A stretch of DNA of 64,000 nucleotides from Schlesneria paludicola DSM 18645 (GTDB lineage: Bacteria > Planctomycetota > Planctomycetia > Planctomycetales > Planctomycetaceae), in contig CAMCMU010000004.1 in assembly GCA_945876035.1 (NCBI GenBank), forward strand, positions 62,001 to 126,000, in the 5' to 3' direction. Both the position numbers and the translations under genes were made by a program. The first letter of the stretch is position 1; each line of letters starts with the position of its first letter. Shown here piece by piece: positions 35,937 to 45,755 of this stretch. Under the pieces are notes generated by a model. The model ran no database searches and had not been told where the DNA came from. It saw only the letters and a program-made list of their open reading frames with translations.

Positions 35937-36731
35937 CTAGAATGCGATTCTTAGGCCGTCATAAGAGAGTTCGACACCGTGCGGCAAGCCGGCGTTGGTC
36001 TGTGTGTACTCGAGGTGATGTGAAACATGAGTCAGATACGTTCGTTTGGGTTTGACTCGATCAACAGCTTCGAGTGCTTGAGGGATTCCGAAATGAGTTG
36101 CGTGCGGTTTGTCTCGCAGCGCATCGACAATCAGGACATCGAGACCTTCGAGAAGTTGCCAGCTTTCTTCAGGGATAAAGCTGACATCGGTGCAAAAGGC
36201 CACGTTGCCGATTCGGAAACCCAATACGGGCAGAGTTCCGTGCATCAGGCGGATGGGTTGGATGCGGACTCCCAAAAGATCGAACGGCTCCGTCCCGATG
36301 CGGCGCAGTTCCAGTTGCGGAATTGCACCGAAATGCAAATCCGATTCAGGGGGCATGAAGGCATAGGAAAAGGACGCCCGAATTTGTCGTTCGACCGCCT
36401 CTTCACAATAAAGCGGCACGGCTCGTTGGAGGCGATAACCGAACAATCGCAAGTCATCCAGACCAAAAAGATGGTCTGCATGACTGTGCGTATAAATCAC
36501 CGCTTGAACCACATCGATCTGCTCGCGCAGCAACTGAATTCGAAGTTCCGGTGACGTATCAATCAAAAAAATTCCCTCGTCCGTTTTGACGGCAACGCCC
36601 GATCGCGTGCGCTTATTGCGTGAGTCAGTCGACTGACACACAGGACAATGACAGCCGATCACCGGCACTCCATGACTCGTCCCTGTCCCGAGGAGTATCA
36701 GTTCACGCGTGGAGTTCACGATTCCAGACAT
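35937..36731 (-). CDS. MBL-fold metallo-hydrolase, PhnP/RNase Z-like
   Basis: Metal-dependent hydrolase, probably a phosphodiesterase acting on a cyclic phosphate or nucleotide. The 264-residue protein opens with the family start ELILLGTGTSHGVPVIGCHC, with cysteines in the CPVC pattern of PhnP. The metal motif THSHADHLFGLDDLR is complete (HxHxDH). Further ligands are in FCTDVSF and the C-terminal LTHVSHHLEY, which carries the closing histidine. The length is that of PhnP (about 250). No phn operon is present, so the phosphonate role is not supported by context. Confidence 0.88.
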   Translation of the reverse strand: MSGIVNSTRELILLGTGTSHGVPVIGCHCPVCQSTDSRNKRTRSGVAVKTDEGIFLIDTSPELRIQLLREQIDVVQAVIYTHSHADHLFGLDDLRLFGYRLQRAVPLYCEEAVERQIRASFSYAFMPPESDLHFGAIPQLELRRIGTEPFDLLGVRIQPIRLMHGTLPVLGFRIGNVAFCTDVSFIPEESWQLLEGLDVLIVDALRDKPHATHFGIPQALEAVDRVKPKRTYLTHVSHHLEYTQTNAGLPHGVELSYDGLRIAF

Positions 36732-37194
36732 AATCTTTATCTTTGGCGGCCGCTATGTTTTTGCAATTGTCGTTGGCAGGTGCGAAGTATCGACAAGACT
36801 GCAGCAAGGGATGGGAAAGTGTAGCACACCACGCCGGCGAACACAGTTTCCACCCCCCTCGTGATGTCCCACTTCCCAGATTCGTCAACGAAATAGGGGG
36901 AGTGGGACAGATATTTTGCTGTCGCATGTCGAACCAGACCGAAGGTATACTGTGCACGCTGTCTGGCTCGTGAATGCGGACGGAGACGATTGCGTGAACT
37001 GTGTGGAAAGAGGTGTCGTGTCAGGCAGGCGGCTCGAAGATCCGGTCGTAAACTGGCGGATGAGGCACCCCGAACCGAGTGCCTGAAAACGATCCGGGGT
37101 TTCAGAAAGACGGTCGCACGTTTTTTGGAGTTTCGCGGGACATTTGCCCGACTCCGATCCAATTTTTAACAGGCTGTGACGACAGGCGGAAAAC
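36732..37194. other. Divergent spacer of about 460 bp
   Basis: It lies between the minus-strand MBL hydrolase and the plus-strand unknown membrane protein and should hold both promoters. No gene, RNA or strong hairpin was identified. Confidence 0.4.
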
Positions 37195-38223
37195 ATGGGA
37201 AAGGTTCTCTCCACTGCCGAAGCGGCCCAACGCGACCGTCTCCAAAAACGCGCGACCATCGATGCACGCGATCACGTCACCGGTTCTGCAGACAACGTGG
37301 AGCCAGGTCCGGCGCATTTGTTCTTCAAAGCCCCCGCCACGGTTGACTTAAAACAGTCTGCTTGTCTTCTGCCTTCCGATCTAAGACAGCAAGCGAAAGC
37401 GTGGGGTTCCGGATCCGTTGTCCGCAAATTTGTCGAACCGTCACTCTGGCGTCGATTACGTGATTCTCAGATGAAGCAGGCGACCCCGTGGTCTGTGGCC
37501 GTCGTTTGGCTCGCCTTGTTCGTGCGTTTGCATGGATCCGCTCTCGTCGGCGCGTGTGTCTCCACCGCATCACACGCGTTGGCACTGATTGTTTTGACGT
37601 TGCTGGTGTTCCATCTTCCAACGGAAAATTCTCAGTTGAATATTTTGGGAACATTTTCCAACTCCAGTCACGAACAGACGGGCGAGGTGATTCTCGATTC
37701 CATATTGGCGAGTGACTCGAATTCGGAAAATGCCACACTGACATTTCCTGACCTCGAGGAGGTCTTGGGACAGGAGCTCAGTTCCAAGGCGCCCGGTGAC
37801 GTGTTGCAGTCTTTGAATGGACCGTTGAATGGATCCTTGAACGAGGTCAGCCGAGGCGAACAGGGCGAATCCATGCGGTTGCCTGCCATCGGTGCTCCGT
37901 CGTACGCCGTCACCAAAGGTAGTTTTTCTGCCTGGACGGAACCGCGAGACCCCGAACCTGGAAAAAAGTACGCAATCGTAATTCAGGTGCGTTTGCCCGC
38001 CAATGTGAAAAAGTATCGCGCGAGCGATTTGAGCGGCGTGGTCCTCGGAACCGATTCCTACAAGCAGATCATTCGGTTTCGATCCTCGGACGAATTTCCC
38101 ATCAACAATGGCGGCGTCGAAGTGCGTGTGATCGTCCCCGGTGCGGCGCAGCTTGTGCGTGATACGATTCGGATCCAGTCACGTGTCTTGCAAGAAAAAC
38201 AGACGCTTCAAATTGTCTTCTGA
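37195..38223 (+). CDS. Hypothetical membrane protein
   Basis: A 342-residue protein of unknown function. The N-terminal 90 residues are polar. A hydrophobic region at about 98-143 (VAVVWLALFVRLHGSALVGAC then ASHALALIVLTLLVFHL) probably forms one or two transmembrane helices. A Ser/Asn/Leu-rich region with SLNGPLNGSLNEVS follows. A compact C-terminal domain of about 110 residues (PGKKYAIVIQVRLPANVKKY ... EVRVIVPGAAQLVRDTIRIQS) is beta-rich and may sit in the periplasm. The whole protein resembles planctomycete lineage-specific proteins in layout, but I recognise no family. Confidence 0.6.
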   Translation: MGKVLSTAEAAQRDRLQKRATIDARDHVTGSADNVEPGPAHLFFKAPATVDLKQSACLLPSDLRQQAKAWGSGSVVRKFVEPSLWRRLRDSQMKQATPWSVAVVWLALFVRLHGSALVGACVSTASHALALIVLTLLVFHLPTENSQLNILGTFSNSSHEQTGEVILDSILASDSNSENATLTFPDLEEVLGQELSSKAPGDVLQSLNGPLNGSLNEVSRGEQGESMRLPAIGAPSYAVTKGSFSAWTEPRDPEPGKKYAIVIQVRLPANVKKYRASDLSGVVLGTDSYKQIIRFRSSDEFPINNGGVEVRVIVPGAAQLVRDTIRIQSRVLQEKQTLQIVF

Positions 38224-38328
38224 AGGACCGGACGAGTTTTCCTAACCAGACTCCGAAGACGCAGTGGGGTGTGACGCATCCTTCGAAACGAGCCTTCACC
38301 GGGCCTTTAAAAACAGTTTGAAACGGCT

Positions 38329-38344
38329 CCCCCCCCTCCCCCCC
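38329..38344. repeat. C8-T-C7 homopolymer tract
   Basis: A run of eight C, one T and seven C in the spacer between the unknown membrane protein and the SDR gene, about 200 bases upstream of the SDR start. Such tracts slip easily during replication. Confidence 0.7.
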
Positions 38345-38545
38345 GAAACCGATCCTGGAAGAAGGACTCGTCTTCGGAAGTTTGTCTTTTGCAAATTTTT
38401 GCGGGCTATCAAGTGTTCTTGATAACCGGCGACGGACGCACCATCGCACCACACGCGTTTTTGTTCCCGAAAAACGGGCTGTCCGAGTTGTGTCGGAGGC
38501 CTGTTGAGGGATCTGTTTTCATCACCGTTTTCAGAGACAAGCAGC

Positions 38546-39316
38546 ATGGAAAATCGAATTGCATTGGTGACGGGCGCCGGACGTGGAATCGGTCGAGCGG
38601 CCGCATTGGCACTCTCTGCCAAGGGGGCCCGAGTTGCGATCACCTCGAGAACAGCAGAGGAACTCGAGACGTTGATTCAAGAGGCTGCGGGTGCCGACGG
38701 CCGTTTTCTGGCGATCACCGCCGATTTGTCGAATCGCCAGGCACCCGTTCAAATCGTTGAGGAAGTCACCCGCGTGTGGGGCCCCATCGAAATTTTGGTG
38801 AATAATGCGGGGATCGGCAGCAGCCAAGATCCTCAACCGATCGTCGATTTCAACGATACATTTTGGGATCTGACATTTGCAGTCAACGTCACCGCTCCGT
38901 ATCTCCTGACAAAACTCGTCTTGCCATCCATGATGCGGGCACATTGGGGGCGGATCATCAATATTGGCTCGATCAATTCCAAGGTTCCGGGGCTTCACGG
39001 TGCGGCTTATACCGCCAGCAAGCATGCCATCGCCGGCTTGACCAAGGCGACCGCGCGGGAGGTCGGTGACCAGGGCATCACCGCCAATGCCGTTTGTCCC
39101 GGTGTGACCGCAACAACGATGAATGACCTCCGGTTGCACTACGATTCAGCCAGGCTGGGACAATCGGTTGACGAGTTGGAACGAGGTGCCTCGCTCCTTG
39201 GACGTCGCATCCTACCCGCAGAAGTTGCCTCGTTAATCGCTTACTTAGCTGGCGATGAGGCGAGTGCCATTAACGGACAGTCCTTGAATGTCTGCGGCGG
39301 CATCTGTTTCAACTGA
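38546..39316 (+). CDS. Short-chain dehydrogenase/reductase (FabG-like)
   Basis: NAD(P)H-dependent oxidoreductase of the classical SDR type. The 256-residue protein (ATG at 38546) has the cofactor motif TGAGRGIGRAA at 9-19, NNAGIG at 86-91 and the catalytic triad Ser142, Tyr155 and Lys159 (INIGSINSKV ... AAYTASKHA). The C-terminus LAGDEASAINGQSLNVCGGI is typical. It could be a 3-oxoacyl-ACP reductase, a 3-hydroxybutyrate dehydrogenase or a sugar dehydrogenase. It is not next to other fatty-acid genes, so I leave the substrate open. Confidence 0.87.
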   Translation: MENRIALVTGAGRGIGRAAALALSAKGARVAITSRTAEELETLIQEAAGADGRFLAITADLSNRQAPVQIVEEVTRVWGPIEILVNNAGIGSSQDPQPIVDFNDTFWDLTFAVNVTAPYLLTKLVLPSMMRAHWGRIINIGSINSKVPGLHGAAYTASKHAIAGLTKATAREVGDQGITANAVCPGVTATTMNDLRLHYDSARLGQSVDELERGASLLGRRILPAEVASLIAYLAGDEASAINGQSLNVCGGICFN

Positions 39317-39479
39317 CCCTGTTTTTTCCTGAGCCGTCGTTGACTTGCAAAGTCATCCGCCTCCTCTCCGATGCGGGTCGGGAGCGGCCATACCAGAGGT
39401 GTTGGATCTGTCGGCGGTCTGTCGAAGTTGTCCCCTGTTTCCGGAATCGTCTTTTGTTTCAACAGCGGGCGGCACGCGG

Positions 39480-40919
39480 TCAGGAGAGGCGGGCGAGTTC
39501 CGGAATGGCCTCACCGTCGACAACGATCTTGACCGGTTGGCCGATCAGATTGGGGATTGTTGCATTTTGATAGTCGATCCCCAGATGCTGATAAATGGTT
39601 GCCAGAAAGTCTTGGGGTCCCACGCGCCGGGCGATCGGGTGCTGTCCCAGTTTGTTGGTCGCGCCGATGATCTGACCGGTGGCCATGCCCCCACCCGCGA
39701 AGAGCATGGAATTGGCGCGTGCCCAATGATCGCGTCCCGGTTGGATTGTTCCTGCCGGTCGACTGGCGACCCCTTCTCCACTGCTCCCCACGTACGAAAT
39801 TTGGGGCGTGCGGCCAAATTCGCCGGCGACGATCACCAGAACACGTCGGTCAAGACCCCGCGCGTAAATGTCCTCAATCAGTGCGGAAACCGCCTGATCG
39901 AGAGTTGGCAAGCGGAATTGCATGGCCTCGAAGATATGCTGGTTCACGGAATGATCGTCCCAGTTGGCGACTCGTCCGCACAACGGTCCATCAAACTCCG
40001 TGGCGACGATATCGACACCGGCTTCGACAAGCCGCCGAGCCATGAGGCATTGTTGTCCCCATTGATGGCGACCATATCGGTCGCGAACGGCATCCGGTTC
40101 CAAGGATAAGTCAAACGCCGAACGGGCTATCGGACTGACGAGCATGTTGATCGCCTGTTCATAAAATCGGTCGACGGCCACCGTGTTGCTGTTTTGATCA
40201 ACCGATCGAAGGAGCCCGTCCAAACTTTGACGCAGCGTCACGCGGTGTGTCAGACTACTCAGTTCCCGATCATCCGGAAGGCCAATGTTCGGAACGCGAA
40301 ATTGAGGCGCATTCGGATCACCAAAAACCTTGAAGGCCTCGTAGGATGGACCGAGATACGTTGCTCCGGCAATTGTATGAGCGTCGTAGTTGTCGATCGG
40401 ATTCACCCCGACATAGTGCGGAAGTGCCTTGACCGTATCCCGCAGAAAATAGTTGGCGATCGACATCCAGTCGGGAAGAGTCGGCAGCAGGCGGTCCTGA
40501 TTATCGCTATCCCCTCCCAAAATCTGCCGAGCCCCATTGGGATGCTCACCCGCGCGGTGTGCGATCGATCGAAGCAAGGTGTATTTGTCGGCAATCTTGG
40601 CCAGCTGAGGCAGCAACTCACAAATTTCGACACCAGGCACATTGGTGGCAATCGGCTGATACGGGCCGCGGATCTCGGTCGGAGCCATCGGCTTCAGATC
40701 GAATGTTTCGAGATGACTCGCGCCACCCCGCAGCCACACCAGAATCACGGCCGGTCGCTCGTCCGTAAAGGGTTTTGCGGTTGCAGCCACGGCCTGCAAC
40801 CGCAAAATGTCACTCCACGACAGGCCAGCAAACCCCGTCAAGCCGAGACGCAACAACTCGCGTCGTCTGAGTTTTGAAGAACCGATGACGTTGGAACGAG
40901 TGTGAAGCTGAGTCATCAT
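39480..40919 (-). CDS. DUF1501 domain-containing protein
   Basis: Secreted protein family greatly expanded in planctomycetes, distantly related to the alkaline phosphatase/sulfatase fold. The start is the ATG at 40919 (GGGA six bases upstream), followed at residues about 18-35 by a twin-arginine-like signal (RRRELLRLGLTGFAG). Conserved blocks seen are VILVWLRGGASHLETFDLKP, HRAGEHPNGARQILGG and VLVIVAGEFGRTPQISY, with the closing DHWARANSMLFAGGGMATG. The length of 479 residues is usual. The typical neighbour (DUF1549/DUF1553 cytochrome protein) is absent here. The biochemical role is unknown. Confidence 0.9.
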   Translation of the reverse strand: MMTQLHTRSNVIGSSKLRRRELLRLGLTGFAGLSWSDILRLQAVAATAKPFTDERPAVILVWLRGGASHLETFDLKPMAPTEIRGPYQPIATNVPGVEICELLPQLAKIADKYTLLRSIAHRAGEHPNGARQILGGDSDNQDRLLPTLPDWMSIANYFLRDTVKALPHYVGVNPIDNYDAHTIAGATYLGPSYEAFKVFGDPNAPQFRVPNIGLPDDRELSSLTHRVTLRQSLDGLLRSVDQNSNTVAVDRFYEQAINMLVSPIARSAFDLSLEPDAVRDRYGRHQWGQQCLMARRLVEAGVDIVATEFDGPLCGRVANWDDHSVNQHIFEAMQFRLPTLDQAVSALIEDIYARGLDRRVLVIVAGEFGRTPQISYVGSSGEGVASRPAGTIQPGRDHWARANSMLFAGGGMATGQIIGATNKLGQHPIARRVGPQDFLATIYQHLGIDYQNATIPNLIGQPVKIVVDGEAIPELARLS

Positions 40920-41246
40920 GAAAATTCCCGCTTGCGCCGCATTTTTTATCTCGGCATCTCGAAGCACAATCTATTGAAGTCTATCGGATACGGTAGCTGC
41001 GTGGGAGGGGCGGTGCCAGACGAACCGTTTCTGAATCGCATCAATTTGACCAAAAGAGTTCCCTCAAGGGATTCCGCCGTCGCGCCACGGAGAGATTTCC
41101 GACACCTCGCGGGAACCGGAGATGGGTGGAACAAGCGTAGTTTTCGAGATCGGCATCGCGACACATCGAACGTGTGATGCCCGGATCCCTTGACGCGTGA
41201 ACGTTCACTTCTGACGTTGTCTGCGTTAGACTGTCACTCCCGAAAG
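40920..41246. other. Divergent spacer, about 330 bp
   Basis: Between the DUF1501 gene and the dihydrouridine synthase. No gene or RNA recognised; promoter elements for both directions are expected but not identified. Confidence 0.4.
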
Positions 41247-42380
41247 ATGCTTCCTCCATTTGGCTTGCCTGTGCAAACGCGCGTTTCTGTTGACACGGGA
41301 TCTACCGTTCGAAACTGGTTGGCAACCTTGCCTCCGCTTCGTTTTGGCGGAGTCGCCTTAGCCTCCCGATATCTGCTGTCGCCGTTGGCCGGATTCACCA
41401 ACCTGCCATTCCGACGCATTGTGCGTGAATTGGGCGGAGTCGGTCTGGCAACGACCGACTTGGTCAACGCCCGTGGTCTGGTCGATGGCAGTCTGAAGAC
41501 GCTGCAATTGATCGAGACCTGTCCGGAGGATCGGCCGTTTGCCGTTCAGATTTTTGGTGGTGATCCGTCGATTATGTGCGCTGCCGCTCAGTTGTTAGAG
41601 GCGCGCGGAGTCGATTCGATCGACATCAACATGGGCTGTCCGGTCAACCGCATCACGAAGGTGGGGGCGGGAGCTAGTTTGATGTGTCAAGTCGATCGAA
41701 CCGTGCAACTCGCCCGATCGGTGGTTGAAGCGGTTCGGATTCCGGTGACGGTAAAGATGCGACTTGGTTGGGATCGAACTCAATTGACAGCTCCCACATT
41801 CGCGCGCGAATTTGAGCAAGTCGGAGTGGCAGCGGTCGCCATTCACGGTCGCACACGAGAGCAGGGATTCAGCGGTCTGGTCGATCGAACGGGGATCCGT
41901 CGCGTCGTTGAGGCGGTACAGCGGATCCCCGTCATCGGGAATGGTGACATTCGCACGGTGAGCGATGGCGAGCGGATGTTTGCGGAAACCGGATGTCACG
42001 GGATCTCGATGGGACGCGGCGTTCTGGCCAATCCGTGGCTGTTCGGTCAGTTCGTCGAGTGGGAGCGAACGGGGCAGTTTTCCGTGCCGGGGACGTTCGA
42101 TGATCGTCTTCGTCTGCTCAAGCGTCAGTTCGCGTATGTCGAACAGCAACGTGGCATTGAGCGTGCGATCACCTCTTTTCGAAAAATGGCTCACTGGTAT
42201 CTCAAGGCGATGTGCGTCGCTGCCGATTTACGTGATCAGATGCAAAAGGCGCGTACCCAGTCAGAGTTTGAAGCGGCTCTCGACCGAGTTTGCGAACGGG
42301 GCCCCGCGCGTGGGTCGCGTACCGGTTTGCTTCCCGAATTTTCCGTTCCCGTTCCCGCAGGCCCGAACGCCAATTGGTGA
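41247..42380 (+). CDS. tRNA-dihydrouridine synthase (DusB-like)
   Basis: FMN enzyme that reduces uridines in the tRNA D-loop. The TIM barrel starts at LLSPLAGFTNLPFRRIVREL. The phosphate/FMN-contacting blocks are FAVQIFGGDP and SIDINMGCPVNRITKVGAGA with the catalytic Cys; then come VTVKMRLGWD, AIHGRTREQGFSG, and VIGNGDIRTVSDGERMFAETGC. The C-terminal helical tRNA-recognition domain follows. The ATG at 41247 gives 377 residues, with a non-conserved N-terminal segment of about 40 residues; a TTG further upstream is less likely. fhcB starts 8 bases after the stop, implying one transcript. Confidence 0.92.
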   Translation: MLPPFGLPVQTRVSVDTGSTVRNWLATLPPLRFGGVALASRYLLSPLAGFTNLPFRRIVRELGGVGLATTDLVNARGLVDGSLKTLQLIETCPEDRPFAVQIFGGDPSIMCAAAQLLEARGVDSIDINMGCPVNRITKVGAGASLMCQVDRTVQLARSVVEAVRIPVTVKMRLGWDRTQLTAPTFAREFEQVGVAAVAIHGRTREQGFSGLVDRTGIRRVVEAVQRIPVIGNGDIRTVSDGERMFAETGCHGISMGRGVLANPWLFGQFVEWERTGQFSVPGTFDDRLRLLKRQFAYVEQQRGIERAITSFRKMAHWYLKAMCVAADLRDQMQKARTQSEFEAALDRVCERGPARGSRTGLLPEFSVPVPAGPNANW

Positions 42381-42387
42381 CCGATCG

Positions 42388-43776
42388 ATGAAGAACTCGT
42401 CCACTTCCATGACGCCCCGACTTGAGAACGAGCGATCGTTTGAAGATGTCGCTTGCACGGTCTGTGCCTGTGTCTGCGATGACTTGACGCTGACCGTGAA
42501 TCACAACCGCATCATTCGAGCAGAACACGCCTGCAAGCTCTCCGAACGCTGGTTTCTGGAGCAGAACACGCGGGTCGCACCAGCGGCCACGCGGCGTGGA
42601 CAGCCGGCCTCGGTCGAACAGGCCGTCCGCGAAGCCGTCACAATTCTTGAATCCGCGCGCGCACCGCTGATTTATGGACTGTCCACCAGCAGCACCGACG
42701 GACAACGTGCGGCCGTGCGGCTGGCCGATCGACTTGGAGCGACGATCGACACAACCGCCTCCGCAGGCCACGGAGCCTCGATTATTGCCGTGCAGGAATC
42801 GGGAGAATCGACAGCCTCGCTGGGTGAAATTCGTAATCGTGCCGATCTCGTTATTTATTGGGGTTCCAATCCTGTCGAGACGCATCCACGTCACATGGAA
42901 CGGTACTCCATGCAGCCGACAGGATTGCACATCCCTCACGGTCGAGCGGATCGAACACTGGTCGTTGTCGATGTCGAGCGAACGGCAACCGCCGAACGAG
43001 CGGATCTGTTCCTGCCGATGGAAAAGGGGCGTGACTTTGAGGCTTTGTGGGCCCTGCGCGCACTTCTTCGAGGTATTGTGCCCGATCCTCAGACGCATTG
43101 GGGACTGCCGCTGGAAGACTTGAAAGCCTTGGCCGAGCGAATGAAATCCTGCCGGAGTGGTGTGATCTTTTTTGGGTATGGTCTCGCCCGGTCGCCACTC
43201 GCCCATCGAACGGTCGAAGCCGTGCTGCGATTGGTTACGGACTTGAATCGCTACACGAGGTTCTATGCCCGCCGGATGCGCATGGCCGGAGATGTGTCTG
43301 GGGCCGACAGCGTTCTTTGCTGGCAGACGGGGTATCCCTTCAGCGTCAACTTCGGACGCCGATACCCGCGGTACAATCCCGGTGAATTTTCCGCAGGTGA
43401 AATCCTCGATCGGGGTGAGACGGATGCGGTGCTTCTGGTCGGCTCGTCCGGGCTGGATTGCTTCACCCCCTCTGCCCTGCGGCATCTGCAATCGGTCCCG
43501 ACAATCCTGCTGGATCACGCGATGGGCTATTTGCCGTTTGAGCCGACCGTTCGTGTGACAACGGCGATTTATGGAATTCACCGACCGGGAACGGCCTATC
43601 GTATGGACGAAATTCCGATACCGCTCCGACCCGTCTTGACTTCAACCGCGCCGAGTGACGCAGAGGTTCTGCGATCGATTGATATGCTGTTGCACACCGA
43701 GTCGCCGCGTCTGTCGGGCAATCTTCCCGGCCAATCTTCCCACCCCGATTCTGATTCGAACTCCGATCCTGATTAA
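42388..43776 (+). CDS. fhcB: Formyltransferase/hydrolase complex subunit B (FmdB/FwdB homologue, bacterial FhcB)
   Basis: In C1-metabolising bacteria FhcB is part of the Fhc complex that converts formyl-H4MPT to formate; homologues in methanogens are the molybdenum/tungsten subunit of formylmethanofuran dehydrogenase. The 462-residue frame shows the [4Fe-4S] motif CTVCACVCDD (Cys23, 26, 30) and a possible fourth ligand in EHACKLSERW (Cys49). At the place where FwdB has its metal-ligating Cys, this protein reads GLSTSSTDGQ, with no Cys. That fits the hydrolytic, non-redox Fhc role. It follows dus by 8 bases; fhcA, C and D and the mch/fae genes are not in the window. Confidence 0.85.
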   Translation: MKNSSTSMTPRLENERSFEDVACTVCACVCDDLTLTVNHNRIIRAEHACKLSERWFLEQNTRVAPAATRRGQPASVEQAVREAVTILESARAPLIYGLSTSSTDGQRAAVRLADRLGATIDTTASAGHGASIIAVQESGESTASLGEIRNRADLVIYWGSNPVETHPRHMERYSMQPTGLHIPHGRADRTLVVVDVERTATAERADLFLPMEKGRDFEALWALRALLRGIVPDPQTHWGLPLEDLKALAERMKSCRSGVIFFGYGLARSPLAHRTVEAVLRLVTDLNRYTRFYARRMRMAGDVSGADSVLCWQTGYPFSVNFGRRYPRYNPGEFSAGEILDRGETDAVLLVGSSGLDCFTPSALRHLQSVPTILLDHAMGYLPFEPTVRVTTAIYGIHRPGTAYRMDEIPIPLRPVLTSTAPSDAEVLRSIDMLLHTESPRLSGNLPGQSSHPDSDSNSDPD

Positions 43777-44475
43777 CCCGTCGCCGATGCCGTGAGACGA
43801 GTCCGAGACCACGAATCATTCACAGTCGAGTCTCGGATGGCGTTTTTTAAGGCGTTCAGGTTGCGGACGGGAACGACGAGGAGTGCAGCAGAAGGCTGTA
43901 TGATTTGGAGGCTGTGATGCAAGATGGATCAGATTTGTCCGAGGATCTGAGTCGATGAGGCATCCGCACAGAGGTCATGGATGGCATTTTTTCGGCGGGA
44001 TTCGAGTCACGGCGGCGATTCACCGATCCTCTTCAAGATAGAGTTGACAACCAACGTTGTGTCTATGGTACGATAAGTGCCATTGATTCCGAAGCGAGGG
44101 TCATCGAATTTTTTGCGTTGTGAAGCTTGGATGAGGCTGAAAACCAATCTTGCAAAAGACTTGGTAACGCGAAAAGGGTGGCGGCGGATGAGGCTGATTG
44201 ACTTGTGATTTGGCGAGGACAGCGGATGGCTGTTGAGCGGATCAATCGGAGTCATTTGGTAATTCTGCTGTCAAAATCGCTTGCCGAGAAAACAAGATTC
44301 CGATTATCAGTGCCGTCGATACTGCCACAGATCCAGAAGAATCGTTACAGTAATTGCCTATGCCCGTGACGATATTTTGGCAGTCACGATTTGTGACAGT
44401 GAATTTCCGTTCGTCTCAACACATCGACAATTCGTCCAAAACACATCACCGTCCGATTTCTGGAGATCATCGATC
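43777..44475. other. Spacer of about 700 bp upstream of the DUF1559 gene
   Basis: A terminator-like hairpin lies at its start (43802-43848). The minus-strand frames 44007-44255 have no features. AT content rises toward 44100-44460, where the DUF1559 promoter should be. Confidence 0.45.
43802..43848 (+). terminator. Probable intrinsic terminator after fhcB
   Basis: TCCGAGAC (43802-43809) pairs with GTCTCGGA (43830-43837) around a 20-base loop, followed by TGGCGTTTTTT. It lies 26 bases beyond the fhcB stop. Confidence 0.65.
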
Positions 44476-45717
44476 ATGACCCGAACCTTAGTGTTGCGAT
44501 CCCGCCGAGCTCGTCAGGGCTTTACATTGATCGAGCTGCTGGTGGTGATCGCGATCATCAGCGTCTTGGCATCGTTGCTCGCTCCCGCCGTCCAGTCAGC
44601 GCGTCGATCCGCCCGAAAATTGGAGTGCCTAAACAACATTCGGCAAATCGGTTTGGCAATGAACAATTTTGCCTCCGGCACCGGCGGGAGCCTGCCTGGC
44701 CTGTCGACGCCGTTACAGACCGCCAATAATGGGACTCCGGGTTGGATTGGTTGGCCAATTTCGATCCTTCCGGCGATGGACAACGGTGGGTTATTTCGCG
44801 CCATTAAGAAAGCCAGTAATCTCTACAGTTCTGTTGTTATTCGACCTTACGTTAACGAACAGATTCCCATACCTGTTCTAACGTGTCCAGATGATAACGA
44901 TTCAAAAGGCGCTCAAGGCGGCTTGAGTTACGTAGTTAATATCGGAATGATTTCCCAAGCTCTTTGGCACACCGAAGCTGGGTCGATTACTTGCGACGCG
45001 GACAATGATCCTGATTTATCGTCGGCTCAGATTTTTTCGTCAAAACCAAGCCTTTTATCAACAGACTTAATGTTTCCGAATCATGCTACTTCCCCACTGT
45101 TGTCAGACGTTGGATGGATGGCCAACGGAGGATATTCAAATTTCAGCAAACGATTCCACTGCCCGGGATTAATTGCTTGGGATGGTGGTGTTATTAGTGC
45201 CGGTGATTTTGGCGACAACATTTCAGTTGGCACTGCTTCGGGTGTTTTCGCCAGAGTGATCGGACCTGTACAGAGCGCTTCCTTGGATTATATTGCGAGC
45301 GCTGATGGAACGACGCAAACACTGATGCTCGCAGAAAATCTTTTGGCAGGAAAATGGTGGGATACATCGGCTAACCGAATCGGTTTCGGCGTATGTGTCC
45401 CCACTACGACTGATCAACCGGGTACACCATTTGATCAACCGAATGACGCCCATTATTTAACGATCGACGGCGCATTCGAGCCCGGGGCCGCTAACGCAGC
45501 TCTCGTCCTTCCATCGTTCATCAATAATAATCCATCCGTAGGCGTCGGAAATGCGCCCCGTCCCAGCGCGAACCATCTTGGTGGTGTGAATGTTATCTTT
45601 TGTGATGGACATGGAGGTTTCCTGAACGAAAACATTGACAAAAGTGTTTATGTCAAGCTAATCACGTCAAACGGCGTGACGTTTGGTGAGAAGACATTGA
45701 ATCAGGGCTCCTACTGA
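44476..45717 (+). CDS. DUF1559 domain-containing protein with type IV pilin-like prepilin signal
   Basis: Member of a planctomycete-expanded family exported by a type II/IV pilus-like prepilin route. The ATG at 44476 has GGAG upstream. The prepilin cleavage and methylation motif is [16 protein letters not shown] at residues about 14-29, cut before Phe. The family segment [16 protein letters not shown] follows. The C-terminal signature is [20 protein letters not shown]. The length of 413 residues is within the usual range. Base composition from about 44800 to 45700 is visibly richer in A/T than the neighbours, which may reflect weaker selection or transfer. It is followed by a strong terminator. 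The function (surface or pilus-associated) is not established. Confidence 0.92.
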   Translation: MTRTLVLRSRRARQGFTLIELLVVIAIISVLASLLAPAVQSARRSARKLECLNNIRQIGLAMNNFASGTGGSLPGLSTPLQTANNGTPGWIGWPISILPAMDNGGLFRAIKKASNLYSSVVIRPYVNEQIPIPVLTCPDDNDSKGAQGGLSYVVNIGMISQALWHTEAGSITCDADNDPDLSSAQIFSSKPSLLSTDLMFPNHATSPLLSDVGWMANGGYSNFSKRFHCPGLIAWDGGVISAGDFGDNISVGTASGVFARVIGPVQSASLDYIASADGTTQTLMLAENLLAGKWWDTSANRIGFGVCVPTTTDQPGTPFDQPNDAHYLTIDGAFEPGAANAALVLPSFINNNPSVGVGNAPRPSANHLGGVNVIFCDGHGGFLNENIDKSVYVKLITSNGVTFGEKTLNQGSY

Positions 45718-45755
45718 AAATGACCATCGGGTGTTGGTCTGTTTTGAAACGCGAG

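Noticed and set aside
40920-41246. TTG start for the dihydrouridine synthase at 41190
   Set aside because: The extra 19 residues are not family-like and an ATG at 41247 is available; the start remains uncertain.
42202-43581. 459-codon minus-strand frame opposite fhcB
   Set aside because: Antisense shadow of fhcB: composition is Arg/Gly/Pro-rich and no domain is recognisable, while the plus strand is a clear homologue.
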